NCBI GenBank assembly: GCA_900539175.1
Contig: UQAW01000014.1
Coordinates: forward strand, 3,750 to 67,749
Source of the DNA: an uncultured Lachnospiraceae bacterium
GTDB taxonomy: Bacteria > Bacillota > Clostridia > Lachnospirales > Lachnospiraceae
Direction: 5' to 3'
Length of the DNA stretch: 64,000 nucleotides
Shown here: one piece after another, positions 35,585 through 45,092 of the stretch
Layout of the letters: the number at the start of each line of letters is the position of its first letter
Numbering within the stretch: the stretch's first letter is position 1
Program-made: the position numbers and the translations under genes
The notes under the pieces: generated by a model
Told to the model about the DNA's origin: nothing
The model's database searches: none
What the model saw: only the letters and a program-made list of their open reading frames with translations

Positions 35585-38047
35585 ATGGCGGAAGCGAAAA
35601 AACAGAAAACAACAGGTACCAAATCAGCTTCGAAAAAGAATACAGAATCTTCAGCTGGTAAAAAACAAAGAGAAAAGAAAGAGCCGGCTGTTGTGAATAA
35701 GCTTCAGATCGAAATTGTAGGATTGGCAGTTCTTGCACTTTGTATTCTTTTGATGTTGTCAAACTTCGGTCTGGGAGGAGTCGTAGGAGGAGCTGTCAGT
35801 TCTTTCTTTTTTGGGGTATTCGGTATATCGGCCTTTGCATTTCCGATTTTGTTGTTTTTCGGTACAGTATTTTATATGGTAAATAAAAATAATGATCTGA
35901 TCAGGCGAAAAATGATCGGAGCAGGTGCTTTTTTCTGGCTTTTCTGCGGCTTTCTGCAGCTTCTGATGATTGGATATGAGAAAGGGGCTGCAGTTTCCGA
36001 TTATTATCTCGATAGTGCTGCCAGTCATCTGGGAGGAGGTCTGATGGGAGGGCTTCTGGTCAAATTTTTCGGATTTGCATTTGGCAGGATTGGCGCCTAT
36101 GTAATATTTGTAATTGGAATGATCATTGCTGCGATTGTTGCAACACAGCGTCCGTTGTTGGAAGCACTTCATAAATCAGGTTCCAAAGCATATGCAAATG
36201 TCAGAGAGCATCGGACACAGTATACGGGAAACATCAATATACAAAGAGAAGAAAGCAGCGCCAGGCGCCGGAAGGAACGGGAAGAGCAGCGCAGGCTTCA
36301 AAAAGAGGCAAGGGAAGCAAGGATGGAGAAAGCTTCCAAGTCCGATGATTTTATTCAGACAGAGATACAGGATTTGATTATTACGCGAAGTGAAGAGCCG
36401 CAGGAAGCTGTAGCTGAGGCAGCGAACCCGATTCAGGAGGCTGTAGTGTCTCAGGAAGAGAAAGGCGAAAAGCCAAAAAAAGAACGCAGCCGCAATCCAC
36501 GGTCTTCCCAAAATGATATTGAGGCGGGAATCCAGAATATACAGGAAGAGATTGTAAGCCGTCCGGTGAAAAAGTCATCTGTTTATAAATTTCCGCCGAT
36601 GACTCTGTTGAAGAGGGGAAAAGGCGGAAAGATGGGAGATTCCGATGCGCACCTTCGGGAAACTGCCATGAAGCTTCAGCAGACGCTGCATAACTTTGGC
36701 GTCGATGTAACAGTTACCAATGTAAGCTGCGGCCCTACGGTAACCCGATATGAGCTGCAGCCGGAGCAGGGAGTAAAAGTCAGTCGTATCGTCAATTTGA
36801 CAGATGATATTAAGCTGAATCTGGCAGCGGCGGATATTCGTATCGAAGCGCCGATTCCGGGAAAGGCGGCAGTCGGGATTGAAGTACCGAATGCAACGAA
36901 CAGCGCTGTGATGCTGAGAGATCTGCTGGAGACGGAAGAGTTTAAAAATTATCCATCCAGTCTGGCTTTTGCAGCAGGAAAAGATATTGCAGGAAAGCCG
37001 GTGATTGCAGATATTGCGAAGATGCCTCATGTTCTGATTGCGGGGGCCACCGGTTCCGGTAAGTCTGTCTGTATCAATACTTTGATCATGAGCATTTTAT
37101 ATAAGGCAAAACCAGAAGATGTGAAGCTGATTATGATTGACCCCAAAGTGGTGGAATTGTCTGTCTATAATGGAATCCCGCATCTGTTTATTCCGGTTGT
37201 CACCGACCCGAAAAAGGCAGCGGGTGCATTGAATTGGGCAGTGGCTGAAATGACAGACAGGTACAATAAATTTGCAGAATATAATGTTCGGGATTTAAAG
37301 GGATATAATGCAAAAGTGGAACGAGCTGCCGGCACAGAGGATGAGAAGGGCCCTAAAAAGCTGCCGCAGATTGTGATTATCGTGGATGAGTTGGCGGATT
37401 TGATGATGGTAGCGCCAGGGGAAGTGGAGGATGCGATCTGCCGTCTGGCTCAGTTGGCAAGGGCTGCCGGCATTCATCTGATTATTGCCACACAGCGTCC
37501 GTCAGTGAATGTTATTACAGGACTGATTAAGGCGAATATGCCGTCAAGAATTGCCTTTGCGGTATCTTCTGGTGTGGATTCAAGAACGATTCTGGATATG
37601 AACGGAGCTGAAAAGCTTCTGGGAAAGGGAGATATGTTGTTCTATCCGCAAGGATATCAGAAACCGGCGAGACTGCAGGGTGCTTTTATATCAGACAGAG
37701 AAGTATCAGATGTAGTGGAGTTCCTGTCACGTAATGCCGGTGAAGAGTGCTATGATGCTGAGGTTCAAAAACGGATAGAAAGTACAAGTCTGCCCGGAAA
37801 TTCCGGCAGCAGCGGAAGTGATGATGACAGAGATATGTATTTTGCTGATGCCGGTAAATTTATCATTGAGAAGGATAAGGCCTCTATTGGCATGTTGCAG
37901 CGTGTATTTAAGATTGGATTCAATCGTGCCGCCAGAATTATGGATCAGCTCTGTGATGCAGGTGTCGTAGGAGAGGAAGAGGGTACAAAACCCAGAAAAG
38001 TTCTGATGAGTATGGAACAATTTGAAAACTATCTGGAACAATCCTGA
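35585..38047 (+). CDS. ftsK: DNA translocase FtsK/SpoIIIE
   Basis: FtsK/SpoIIIE pumps chromosome DNA through the closing septum in division or into the forespore. From ATG 35585 the protein has 820 residues: a basic N-terminal tail, four membrane helices (~45-190), a charged linker rich in Arg and Glu (~220-340), the motor domain with Walker A GATGSGKSVC (~480) and Walker B VIIVDELADLMM, and a C-terminal gamma winged helix (~755-815) that reads KOPS/SRS sites. In-frame ATGs at 35552 and 35561 lie before GGGAGG (35568-35573), so the start after it is preferred. A tepA neighbour supports the SpoIIIE-like role. Confidence 0.96.
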   Translation: MAEAKKQKTTGTKSASKKNTESSAGKKQREKKEPAVVNKLQIEIVGLAVLALCILLMLSNFGLGGVVGGAVSSFFFGVFGISAFAFPILLFFGTVFYMVNKNNDLIRRKMIGAGAFFWLFCGFLQLLMIGYEKGAAVSDYYLDSAASHLGGGLMGGLLVKFFGFAFGRIGAYVIFVIGMIIAAIVATQRPLLEALHKSGSKAYANVREHRTQYTGNINIQREESSARRRKEREEQRRLQKEAREARMEKASKSDDFIQTEIQDLIITRSEEPQEAVAEAANPIQEAVVSQEEKGEKPKKERSRNPRSSQNDIEAGIQNIQEEIVSRPVKKSSVYKFPPMTLLKRGKGGKMGDSDAHLRETAMKLQQTLHNFGVDVTVTNVSCGPTVTRYELQPEQGVKVSRIVNLTDDIKLNLAAADIRIEAPIPGKAAVGIEVPNATNSAVMLRDLLETEEFKNYPSSLAFAAGKDIAGKPVIADIAKMPHVLIAGATGSGKSVCINTLIMSILYKAKPEDVKLIMIDPKVVELSVYNGIPHLFIPVVTDPKKAAGALNWAVAEMTDRYNKFAEYNVRDLKGYNAKVERAAGTEDEKGPKKLPQIVIIVDELADLMMVAPGEVEDAICRLAQLARAAGIHLIIATQRPSVNVITGLIKANMPSRIAFAVSSGVDSRTILDMNGAEKLLGKGDMLFYPQGYQKPARLQGAFISDREVSDVVEFLSRNAGEECYDAEVQKRIESTSLPGNSGSSGSDDDRDMYFADAGKFIIEKDKASIGMLQRVFKIGFNRAARIMDQLCDAGVVGEEEGTKPRKVLMSMEQFENYLEQS

Positions 38048-38066
38048 GAGGGTAAGGAGATAATCT

Positions 38067-39308
38067 ATGAAATGCACAAAGTGTGGTGCTGCGTTTGAAG
38101 ATGGTCAGGTGTTCTGTCCGGTCTGCGGAACCGAAATTCAATTGGTACCCGATTTTTTCAGTTCAGAGACCGTGAGTTATGCAAAAAAGCAGAAAGAGCG
38201 GGAAGAACGTGAGCGGGAAAGACGCAGAAAAGAAGAGGAAAGACGCATACGGGAAGAAGAGGCTATGGCGGAGAAGAAGCGCCAGGATCGTCTCCGCAGA
38301 AAAAAGATTGGAATCGTTGTTTTGGCAGCGATCATTTTAGGTGCTGCGATTTTTGCATTTAAATCCTATCAGGATATGAAGAATTATAATTCTTATGATT
38401 ATCAGCTTGGAAAAGCGGAAGCATTGTTTTCCAACAGTCACTATGAAGAGGCTTTGGTTTATGCAGAACGGGCAGTGAATCTGAAAGCAGGAAGCCTGGA
38501 TGCAAGGGTGCTTCTGGCTCAGATTTATCTGAAGACGGGCGCTGAAGAAAAAGCGGTACATGATCTGGAGAAAATTATATCGGAAAATCCGGATTATGCG
38601 GCAGCATACGGTCCTCTGATCCGGCAGTATGAGTCTGATGATGCAGCAGATAAAATAAAAGAATTGCTGGATCGCTGTAAGAGTGATAATATTAAAGAGA
38701 GATATGCCGGTTATATCTGCGAATCACCGGAATTTGGTCTTCCAACCGGAAGTTATGATGAATTACCCACCTTGACAATTACGGCTGCAGACAAGGATGA
38801 CACGATTTATTATACCATGGATGGTACGGAGCCGGATCTTCTCAGTGATATTTACAGGGAATCCTTTCTATTGGAGGAAGGAACTGTGACAGTTAAAGCT
38901 ATGGCTGTTAATGAAAAAGGAATAAAGAGTGATGTTGTACATGCCACCTATTCGATTTCTGTTGCTCCGCCGGAGCCGCCGAAGATCACCCCTTCTTCCG
39001 GTTCTTACACAACAGCTATGAAAAACACAAAAATTTATGTGATTGTACCGTCTGGTTGTCAGGCATATTATTGCTTCGATAAACCTGCGACCAAAGATGA
39101 TATGCTTTATGAGGGGCCTGTTGAGATGCCGGAAGGAGAACACACCTTTTATGCAGTGCTTGTCAATGAGTATGGAAAGGTGAGTGTAGCCGGTTCTGCA
39201 ACCTATATTTTAAAGGCAGAAGATTCACAGGGCGGAGAGCGGTCAGAAGAAGATACTGCAGAAGTAAAAGGCAGTACAGAGGAAACACCAGAAGAAAAAA
39301 CAGAGTAA
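38067..39308 (+). CDS. zinc-ribbon membrane protein with TPR and chitobiase C-terminal-like domains
   Basis: The 413-residue protein starts with a zinc ribbon (Cys3, Cys6, Cys17, Cys20), continues with a strongly charged Arg/Glu helix (~40-78) and one membrane helix (~80-98), then TPR-like repeats (~110-205). Two Ig-like CHB_HEX_C repeats follow (~228-310 and ~315-395; note YYTMDGTEPD and YYCFDKPATKDD), then an acidic tail. The ribbon should lie inside and the TPR and Ig-like parts outside the cell. Function is unknown; proteins of this build are common in Clostridia and may scaffold the wall. It follows ftsK by 19 bases and probably shares its transcript. Confidence 0.75.
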   Translation: MKCTKCGAAFEDGQVFCPVCGTEIQLVPDFFSSETVSYAKKQKEREERERERRRKEEERRIREEEAMAEKKRQDRLRRKKIGIVVLAAIILGAAIFAFKSYQDMKNYNSYDYQLGKAEALFSNSHYEEALVYAERAVNLKAGSLDARVLLAQIYLKTGAEEKAVHDLEKIISENPDYAAAYGPLIRQYESDDAADKIKELLDRCKSDNIKERYAGYICESPEFGLPTGSYDELPTLTITAADKDDTIYYTMDGTEPDLLSDIYRESFLLEEGTVTVKAMAVNEKGIKSDVVHATYSISVAPPEPPKITPSSGSYTTAMKNTKIYVIVPSGCQAYYCFDKPATKDDMLYEGPVEMPEGEHTFYAVLVNEYGKVSVAGSATYILKAEDSQGGERSEEDTAEVKGSTEETPEEKTE

Positions 39309-39360
39309 GTAACAGACACCTTTAGGATGTTTGTTAAAATATAAGTATTAGGAGGATATT

Positions 39361-40248
39361 ATGTATAAGATACTGAAAGCGGAAAAACTTGCAGCGAACA
39401 TTTTCCTTATGGATGTAGAAGCACCACGTGTCGCAAAGCGATGCCTGCCGGGACAGTTCGTAATTGTGAAGATGGATGAGGTGGGAGAACGTATTCCACT
39501 TACAATCTGTGATTACGATGCCGAAAAGGGTACGGTTACTATCGTATTCCAGCCGATCGGCGCCTCTACTACGAGGATGACTCAGTTAAAAGCCGGAGAT
39601 GCGTTTGAAGATTTCGTAGGACCTCTGGGGTGTGCGTCTGAGTTGACAGAGATGGATCCGGAAGAATTGAAAAAGAAAAAAATCGTATTTGTAGCAGGTG
39701 GTGTGGGAACAGCTCCTGTATATCCGCAGTTAAAGTGGCTTCATGAACATGGTGTTACCGCAGATGCGATTGTCGGTGCTAAGACAAAGGATTTAATTAT
39801 TCTGGAAAAAGAGATGAGTGAGGTGTCCAATCTTTATCTGACGACTGATGATGGTTCTTATATCAGAAAAGGAATGGGTACGGATGTACTTCGTGATCTG
39901 GTTCAGAAGGAAGGAAAGCAGTATGATCTTTGTGTTGCGATCGGACCGATGATTATGATGAAATTTGTCTGTCTGCTGACAAAAGAGCTGAATATTCCGA
40001 CGATCGTTAGTATGAACCCGATTATGGTAGATGGAACCGGTATGTGTGGTGCCTGCCGTCTGATGGTTGGCGGTGAAGTAAAATTTGCGTGTGTAGATGG
40101 GCCGGAATTTGATGGACATCTGGTAGATTTTGATCTTGCGATGAAGAGACAGCAGATGTACAAGACGGAAGAAGGACGTGCATTATTGAAATTACAGGAA
40201 GGCGATACGCATCACGGCGGATGCGGACACTGTGGAGGTGACGAATAA
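39361..40248 (+). CDS. nfnA: NADH-dependent ferredoxin:NADP+ oxidoreductase, subunit alpha (NfnA)
   Basis: NfnA is the FAD- and 2Fe-2S-containing small subunit of the electron-bifurcating transhydrogenase that couples NADH and reduced ferredoxin to NADP+ reduction. The 295-residue protein has a ferredoxin-reductase fold with IPLTICDYD for FAD, FVAGGVGTAPVYPQ for nucleotide, and the cluster Cys set GMCGACRLMV plus KFACVDGPEFDGH. A His/Cys-rich tail (HHGGCGHCGGDE) is seen. GGAGG is 6 bases before the ATG. The stop and the nfnB start overlap by one base (TAATG), which indicates coupling. It was formerly annotated as sulfide dehydrogenase subunit. Confidence 0.93.
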   Translation: MYKILKAEKLAANIFLMDVEAPRVAKRCLPGQFVIVKMDEVGERIPLTICDYDAEKGTVTIVFQPIGASTTRMTQLKAGDAFEDFVGPLGCASELTEMDPEELKKKKIVFVAGGVGTAPVYPQLKWLHEHGVTADAIVGAKTKDLIILEKEMSEVSNLYLTTDDGSYIRKGMGTDVLRDLVQKEGKQYDLCVAIGPMIMMKFVCLLTKELNIPTIVSMNPIMVDGTGMCGACRLMVGGEVKFACVDGPEFDGHLVDFDLAMKRQQMYKTEEGRALLKLQEGDTHHGGCGHCGGDE

Positions 40249-41636
40249 TGGCAGATGTATTAAAAAAAGTACCAGTAAGAGAGCAGGAACCGAAGGTTCG
40301 GGCTGCTAATTTTGAAGAAGTATGTCTTGGTTATAATAAAGAAGAGGCGATGGAAGAGGCATCTCGTTGTATTAACTGTAAAAATGCAAAGTGTGTTTCC
40401 GGATGTCCGGTATCTATCAATATTCCTGCGTTTATTCATGAAGTAAAAGAGGGTAATTTTGAGCAGGCGTATCAGATTATCAGTGAATCCAGTGCACTTC
40501 CTGCAGTCTGCGGACGTGTATGTCCTCAGGAAAGCCAGTGTGAAGGAAAGTGTATCCGCGGTATAAAAGGTGAATCGATCTCTATCGGTAAACTGGAGCG
40601 TTTTGTAGCTGACTGGGCAAGAGAGAACGGTATTAAACCGACTCCTGCAAAGGAGAAAAACGGACATAAGGTAGCAGTAATCGGTTCTGGTCCTTCCGGT
40701 CTTACCTGTGCCGGAGATCTGGCAAAGTTGGGCTATGATGTAACCATCTTTGAAGCACTTCATAAAGAGGGTGGCGTTCTCGTCTATGGTATTCCGGAGT
40801 TCCGTCTTCCGAAAGATAAAGTTGTTGCAGCTGAGGTCGAGAATGTAAAATCTCTCGGTGTTAAGATTGAGACAAATGTTATTATCGGTAAATCCGTAAC
40901 CATTGATGAGCTGATGCAGGAAGAAGGATTTGAAGCAGTCTTTATCGGTTCCGGTGCAGGACTTCCAATGTTTATGGGAATTCCGGGTGAGCAGGCAAAC
41001 GGAGTGTTTTCTGCCAATGAATATCTGACACGTAATAACCTGATGAAGGCGTTCCGTGAGGATTATGATACACCAATCGCAAGAGGGAAAAAAGTTGCCG
41101 TAATCGGCGGCGGTAATGTAGCTATGGATGCTGCCAGAACTGCATTGAGACTTGGAGCGGAAGTACATATTATCTACCGTCGTTCCGAAGCAGAGCTTCC
41201 GGCACGAGTAGAAGAAGTACATCATGCAAAAGAAGAGGGTGTCATCTTTGACCTTCTGACAAATCCGACAGAGATTCTGACAGATGAAAAAGACTGGGTA
41301 ACAGGAATCCGCTGCATCCGTATGGAACTGGGCGAACCCGATGCATCCGGAAGAAGACGTCCGGTTGAAATTCCGGGATCTGAGTTTGAGATTGAAGTGG
41401 ATACTGTAATTATGTCTCTGGGAACTTCTCCAAATCCATTGATTTCTTCTACAACAATCGGTCTGGATGTCAATAAGAGAAAGTGTATCATCGCAGATGA
41501 AGAATTCGGACAGACATCCAAAGAAGGAGTATTTGCAGGCGGAGATGCTGTAACCGGAGCTGCCACTGTAATCCTTGCAATGGGAGCAGGTAAAGCAGGA
41601 GCGAAAGGTATTCATGAATTCTTATCCAACAAATAA
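40248..41636 (+). CDS. nfnB: NADH-dependent ferredoxin:NADP+ oxidoreductase, subunit beta (NfnB)
   Basis: NfnB carries the bifurcating FAD and two 4Fe-4S clusters. The 462-residue protein is a GltD-like flavoprotein: N-terminal Cys clusters (CINCKNAKCVSGCP and CGRVCPQESQCEGKC), FAD motif AVIGSGPSGLTCAG, NADP motif AVIGGGNVAMDAARTA and VFAGGDAVTGAATVILAMGAG. It is often named gltA in automatic annotation, but the coupling with nfnA (one-base overlap) identifies it as Nfn rather than glutamate synthase; the true GltD lies at 14551. The pair would supply NADPH, for example for GltBD. Confidence 0.94.
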   Translation: MADVLKKVPVREQEPKVRAANFEEVCLGYNKEEAMEEASRCINCKNAKCVSGCPVSINIPAFIHEVKEGNFEQAYQIISESSALPAVCGRVCPQESQCEGKCIRGIKGESISIGKLERFVADWARENGIKPTPAKEKNGHKVAVIGSGPSGLTCAGDLAKLGYDVTIFEALHKEGGVLVYGIPEFRLPKDKVVAAEVENVKSLGVKIETNVIIGKSVTIDELMQEEGFEAVFIGSGAGLPMFMGIPGEQANGVFSANEYLTRNNLMKAFREDYDTPIARGKKVAVIGGGNVAMDAARTALRLGAEVHIIYRRSEAELPARVEEVHHAKEEGVIFDLLTNPTEILTDEKDWVTGIRCIRMELGEPDASGRRRPVEIPGSEFEIEVDTVIMSLGTSPNPLISSTTIGLDVNKRKCIIADEEFGQTSKEGVFAGGDAVTGAATVILAMGAGKAGAKGIHEFLSNK

Positions 41637-41653
41637 AAGGAAGAGGTTTTAAG

Positions 41654-41950
41654 ATGGTACATCATATTGTAATGTGGAAATTCAAACCGGAGGTAGCAGA
41701 AGGCCAGAAGGATGGTCTGAAGGCAGCCATGGCAGAACATCTGGAGAGTCTGGTAGGAAAAGTACCTGGTTTATTGAGCCTGGAATTTGTTTCTGATCCG
41801 ATTTCCTCCAGTACACATGATATAGCACTGGTCAGTACACTTGAAAAATCTGAGGATATTGCTGTGTACGCAACGCATCCGGAGCATGTAAAAGTGGCAG
41901 ATACTTATGTGAGACCGTATGTCTGTGAGCGTTCCTGTCTGGATTATTGA
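41654..41950 (+). CDS. stress-responsive alpha/beta-barrel (Dabb) domain protein
   Basis: The 98-residue protein begins MVHHIVMWKFKPEVAEGQK and contains the conserved pattern of the Dabb family (dimeric ferredoxin-like barrel), including the closing HPEHVKVADTYVRPY. Members are small dimeric proteins of mostly unknown role. It starts 17 bases after nfnB behind AAGGAAGAGG and is probably the last gene of that operon, as a terminator follows. Confidence 0.85.
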   Translation: MVHHIVMWKFKPEVAEGQKDGLKAAMAEHLESLVGKVPGLLSLEFVSDPISSSTHDIALVSTLEKSEDIAVYATHPEHVKVADTYVRPYVCERSCLDY

Positions 41951-41990
41951 TTGTTCCGAAATAGAAAATCCAGAGATTATGTAGTGATTG

Positions 41991-42036
41991 AAAAAGGTCA
42001 GCAAAGCCGTAGAATGGCTTTGACTGACCTTTTTTA
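41991..42036 (+). terminator. terminator after the nfn operon
   Basis: AAAAAGGTCA and AAAGCC pair with GGCTTT and TGACCTTTTTT, ending in a T-run at 42030-42035. Confidence 0.9.
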
Positions 42037-42144
42037 ATCGCTGATAATGAGAAATCCATTTATGATTCCTATTTACAAAGTGATATGGTAAGGTATAATA
42101 GATATATTGAGATGGATAATGAAAAAGCAGGGAGGATTACTTAA

Positions 42145-42981
42145 ATGAAAATTACGGTGCTGATTGAGAATAGGGCTTCGGGAGAGTTATGTTGTGAGCA
42201 TGGACTTTCTATTTATATAGAGCATTATGGAAAGAACTATCTTCTTGATACAGGAGCATCGAATACTTTTATGAAAAATGCGCGGAAGATGCAGATTTCG
42301 TTGGCGGATGTAGATGCAGCATTCCTTTCCCATGCTCATTATGATCATTCTGGTGGCTATGGCGGATTTTTTGAAGAAAATAAAAAGGCAAAGGTATATC
42401 TGAGGGAACATGCAAAAGAGGCCTGTTATTCTAAAGTTGGACCTATAAGCCGATATATCGGAATACCGGAAGGACTGTTAGCTGCTCATCCTGAGCGTTT
42501 TTGTTTTCTGAATGGTGATTATCAGGTGGAGCAGGGGGTTTGGCTGATTACACATAAATCAGGACATCTGGCAGAGCGGGGAAAGCGGGCGCATATGTAT
42601 CGAAAAGTGAATGGCAGATTTCAGGCGGATGATTTTTCACATGAGCAGAGTCTGGTATTTGAGACAGAGAAGGGGCTGATTGTCTTAAACAGTTGTTCCC
42701 ATGGAGGGATTGTGAATATTGTAGAGGACGTAAAAGATACATTTGACGGCAGAGAGGTTTATGCCGTAATCGGCGGTTTTCATCTGATGGGACTTGGCGG
42801 AGCAAAAACAATAGCGGTCTCAAAAGAAGAGGTTATTGAAATTGGGCAGACATTGCTGCAACTGGGAGTCCAGCAGATCTATACCGGACATTGTACAGGA
42901 GAGCCGGCTATAAGAATTCTGAAAGAAAAGTTTGGGGCGTGTATTCATGATCTCTGTACAGGGACAGTGATCGAATTCTGA
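42145..42981 (+). CDS. metallo-beta-lactamase-fold hydrolase
   Basis: The 278-residue protein has the zinc motif LSHAHYDHSGGY (HxHxDH) near residue 60, a later HSGHLAERG, and the terminal GHCTGEPA. The opening KITVLIENRASGELCCEHGL and the motif NSCSHGGIVNI place it near proteins labelled dihydropterin ribofuranosyl-aminobenzene phosphate synthase-like; the true substrate is unknown. AGGGAGGA stands before the ATG. It lies 32 bases before rlmH in the same direction. Confidence 0.85.
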   Translation: MKITVLIENRASGELCCEHGLSIYIEHYGKNYLLDTGASNTFMKNARKMQISLADVDAAFLSHAHYDHSGGYGGFFEENKKAKVYLREHAKEACYSKVGPISRYIGIPEGLLAAHPERFCFLNGDYQVEQGVWLITHKSGHLAERGKRAHMYRKVNGRFQADDFSHEQSLVFETEKGLIVLNSCSHGGIVNIVEDVKDTFDGREVYAVIGGFHLMGLGGAKTIAVSKEEVIEIGQTLLQLGVQQIYTGHCTGEPAIRILKEKFGACIHDLCTGTVIEF

Positions 42982-43013
42982 GGAAAAGAATGTGTAGGAG
43001 AACCGGAAATTAT

Positions 43014-43493
43014 ATGAAAGTTACAGTGATAACGGTGGGAAAAATCAAAGAAAAATATCTGAAGGATGCCATTGCCGAATACAGCAAGCGTTTGAGTAAA
43101 TATTGTAAATTGGAAATCATAGAGGTGGCGGATGAGAAAACACCGGAGCAGGCAAGTCAAGCGGTTGGGGATGCTATCCGCGGGAAGGAAGCGGAGCGTA
43201 TTTTAAAGTATGTGAAAGAAGATGCCTATGTGATTACGCTGGAAATTCAAGGTCAGATGCTGACATCAGAAGAGCTGGCAGATAAAATCAATCATCTTGG
43301 CATCCAGGGGAAAAGCCATATTACATTTATTATCGGTGGTTCTATTGGATTGGGACAGGCGGTTTTGAGACGATCGGATTATGCTCTAAGTTTTTCAAAA
43401 ATGACATTTCCTCATCAGTTGATGAGGGTGATACTGTTGGAACAGGTGTATCGGAGTTATCGAATTATATCGGGGGAGCCATATCATAAATAA
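43014..43493 (+). CDS. rlmH: 23S rRNA (pseudouridine1915-N3)-methyltransferase RlmH
   Basis: RlmH methylates pseudouridine 1915 in helix 69 of 23S rRNA on the assembled ribosome. From ATG 43014 the protein has 159 residues, the usual length; the frame is open from 42990 but MKVTVITVGKIKEKYLKDAI is the family start. The SPOUT knot motif is FIIGGSIGLGQAVL, followed by LSFSKMTFPHQLMRVILLEQ and the terminal YRIISGEPYHK, which is complete. Confidence 0.97.
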   Translation: MKVTVITVGKIKEKYLKDAIAEYSKRLSKYCKLEIIEVADEKTPEQASQAVGDAIRGKEAERILKYVKEDAYVITLEIQGQMLTSEELADKINHLGIQGKSHITFIIGGSIGLGQAVLRRSDYALSFSKMTFPHQLMRVILLEQVYRSYRIISGEPYHK

Positions 43494-43797
43494 TGAGGTG
43501 TCTCTGTGTTGAAGGGGGTTACATATAGGTAGACGATAAGTTAACAAGTATCCGAAGAATATAGAACATCATTTAATTACAGATATAATAATGGCATAAG
43601 AAATTGATACGAACCATCTTATGTGATTACAAGAGCTTATAATAATGGTGGGTTTTAAGGGATTATCATTAACAGGAAAATATACGAAATACGGTTCTGG
43701 AAATGTTGTCCGGATTCCAGATCAGTCGAGATGGTATGCCTGTTAAAATAAGGCTCACATAGCATACCGAAGTATGATGCAAGCCGAATCGTTTTTA
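43494..43797. other. intergenic region without recognised gene
   Basis: About 300 AT-rich bases lie between the convergent rlmH and chromate-transporter genes. The open frames present are short and lack ribosome sites. I see no clear terminator; GGTATGCCTGTTAA...AGCATACC (about 43732-43772) can form a loose hairpin. It may hold decayed sequence. Confidence 0.4.
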
Positions 43798-44352
43798 TCA
43801 TAAAACGGAATAAATCAAGGTTCCCACCACCCCGGTTCCGAATATAATCAGGATGGCATTCAAATGATATTTCCGGAGCAGGAAGAGGGCAGAAAGAAAG
43901 AGCAAACATTCCACAATTCTCAGATTCCCAAAGGATGCCGGGGCATCTCCAAAAATTCCCAGAAACAGAATAGATAATCCTGCTGAGGCAATCAGAGCCA
44001 CAACCGCCGGACGCAGAGCAGACAATACTTTCTGTACGCCATCCAACTGACGATACTTGTAATAGAAGTAAGCAAGGGCAAGACAGATGAAAAAAGAAGG
44101 CAGGATGCAGCCTAAAGTACAGATAATAGCTCCGGGAAGCCCGGCAAGTCTTGTCCCTACAAAAGTGGCGGAATTGATAGAAATCGGTCCCGGTGTCATT
44201 TCTGCGATGGTGATCAGATCGGTAAATTCTTGCAGAGACATCAGTCCATGAATATCTACGATCTGATTTTGTATCAGGGGAATTGCGGCATATCCGCCGC
44301 CGACACTAAATAATCCAACTTGAATAAAACTGAGGAATAGCTGCCATATCAT
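43798..44352 (-). CDS. chromate transporter, short-chain type, second half
   Basis: This 184-residue protein is one half of a split CHR-family transporter. It has the signature GGGYAAIPLIQNQ and the motif AEMTPGPISINSATFVGTRL, with five or six hydrophobic helices. It overlaps the preceding half by 4 bases (ATGA), so the two are translated together and likely form one transporter. CHR proteins export chromate in known cases; in gut Clostridia the natural substrate is uncertain. Confidence 0.88.
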   Translation of the reverse strand: MIWQLFLSFIQVGLFSVGGGYAAIPLIQNQIVDIHGLMSLQEFTDLITIAEMTPGPISINSATFVGTRLAGLPGAIICTLGCILPSFFICLALAYFYYKYRQLDGVQKVLSALRPAVVALIASAGLSILFLGIFGDAPASFGNLRIVECLLFLSALFLLRKYHLNAILIIFGTGVVGTLIYSVL

Positions 44353-44945
44353 GATTCCAAAACCTCCTTCTTTTCATTCTTTCGTATCATTGAAAGCATA
44401 GCATCAGTCAGTCCAATTCCAAGACAAATAAGAATGATAAGCATTGCACTGATATCAAAAATTGTCGTTGCGAGAAAAGCTGCAAACATTAGACTGATAT
44501 AGAGTATTCGTTTTGTTTTACATACGTTTTTGGATAGATTCACAACTACGTCAAAAATTACCGCCGCAACGCCTACGCGCATTACCTGAAGTGCGGTAGC
44601 AATTACCTGATTTTCACGGAACTGGGTATAGAAGACTGAAATCAGGGAAATGATGAACATAGGTGGAATCGCGGTTCCAAGGATTGCAATTATGGTTCCG
44701 GTAAGCCCTGCCATCCGGTAACCGAGGATGACCGAGGCGTTGATCGGAATCGGCCCAGGTGAAGATTGTGCAATTGCGGTGATATCCAGCATCTCATCTT
44801 CCTCCAGCCATCCCAGTTCTTCCACGAATTTCTTTTTCATAAGGGAGACTATGACAAATCCGCCTCCGAAGGTAAAAGCACTTAAAGTAAAGGTTGCCCG
44901 AAAGAGCTGCCATAAAATCTTAATTTTCTTTTCTTTCTCGTTCAT
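44349..44945 (-). CDS. chromate transporter, short-chain type, first half
   Basis: The 198-residue partner has the same motifs in mirrored topology: FGGGFVIVSLMKKKF and AQSSPGPIPINASVILGYRM. GGAGG precedes the ATG. A LysR gene is divergent with a 147-base shared upstream region, the usual place for the operator. Confidence 0.88.
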   Translation of the reverse strand: MNEKEKKIKILWQLFRATFTLSAFTFGGGFVIVSLMKKKFVEELGWLEEDEMLDITAIAQSSPGPIPINASVILGYRMAGLTGTIIAILGTAIPPMFIISLISVFYTQFRENQVIATALQVMRVGVAAVIFDVVVNLSKNVCKTKRILYISLMFAAFLATTIFDISAMLIILICLGIGLTDAMLSMIRKNEKKEVLES

Positions 44946-45092
44946 TTTAAAACCTCCTGTTTCTTTTCGAGTTGAGTATAATGGATATTTACGATGTTGT
45001 AAAATGATTATTATTTATGTTATCATGTAATTATCTTATGATTGTTAGGTTAAAAAATATTGCTGGAGAAATCATGGAATGAGGTGAGGAAT

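Noticed and set aside
39331..39337. TTGTTAA before nfnA as a Rex half-site
   Set aside because: The second half-site is missing; in AT-rich DNA a 7-base match is expected by chance.
40260..41615. 451-codon open frame on the minus strand inside nfnB
   Set aside because: It is a mirror of the codon bias of nfnB; no ribosome site and no recognisable domain.
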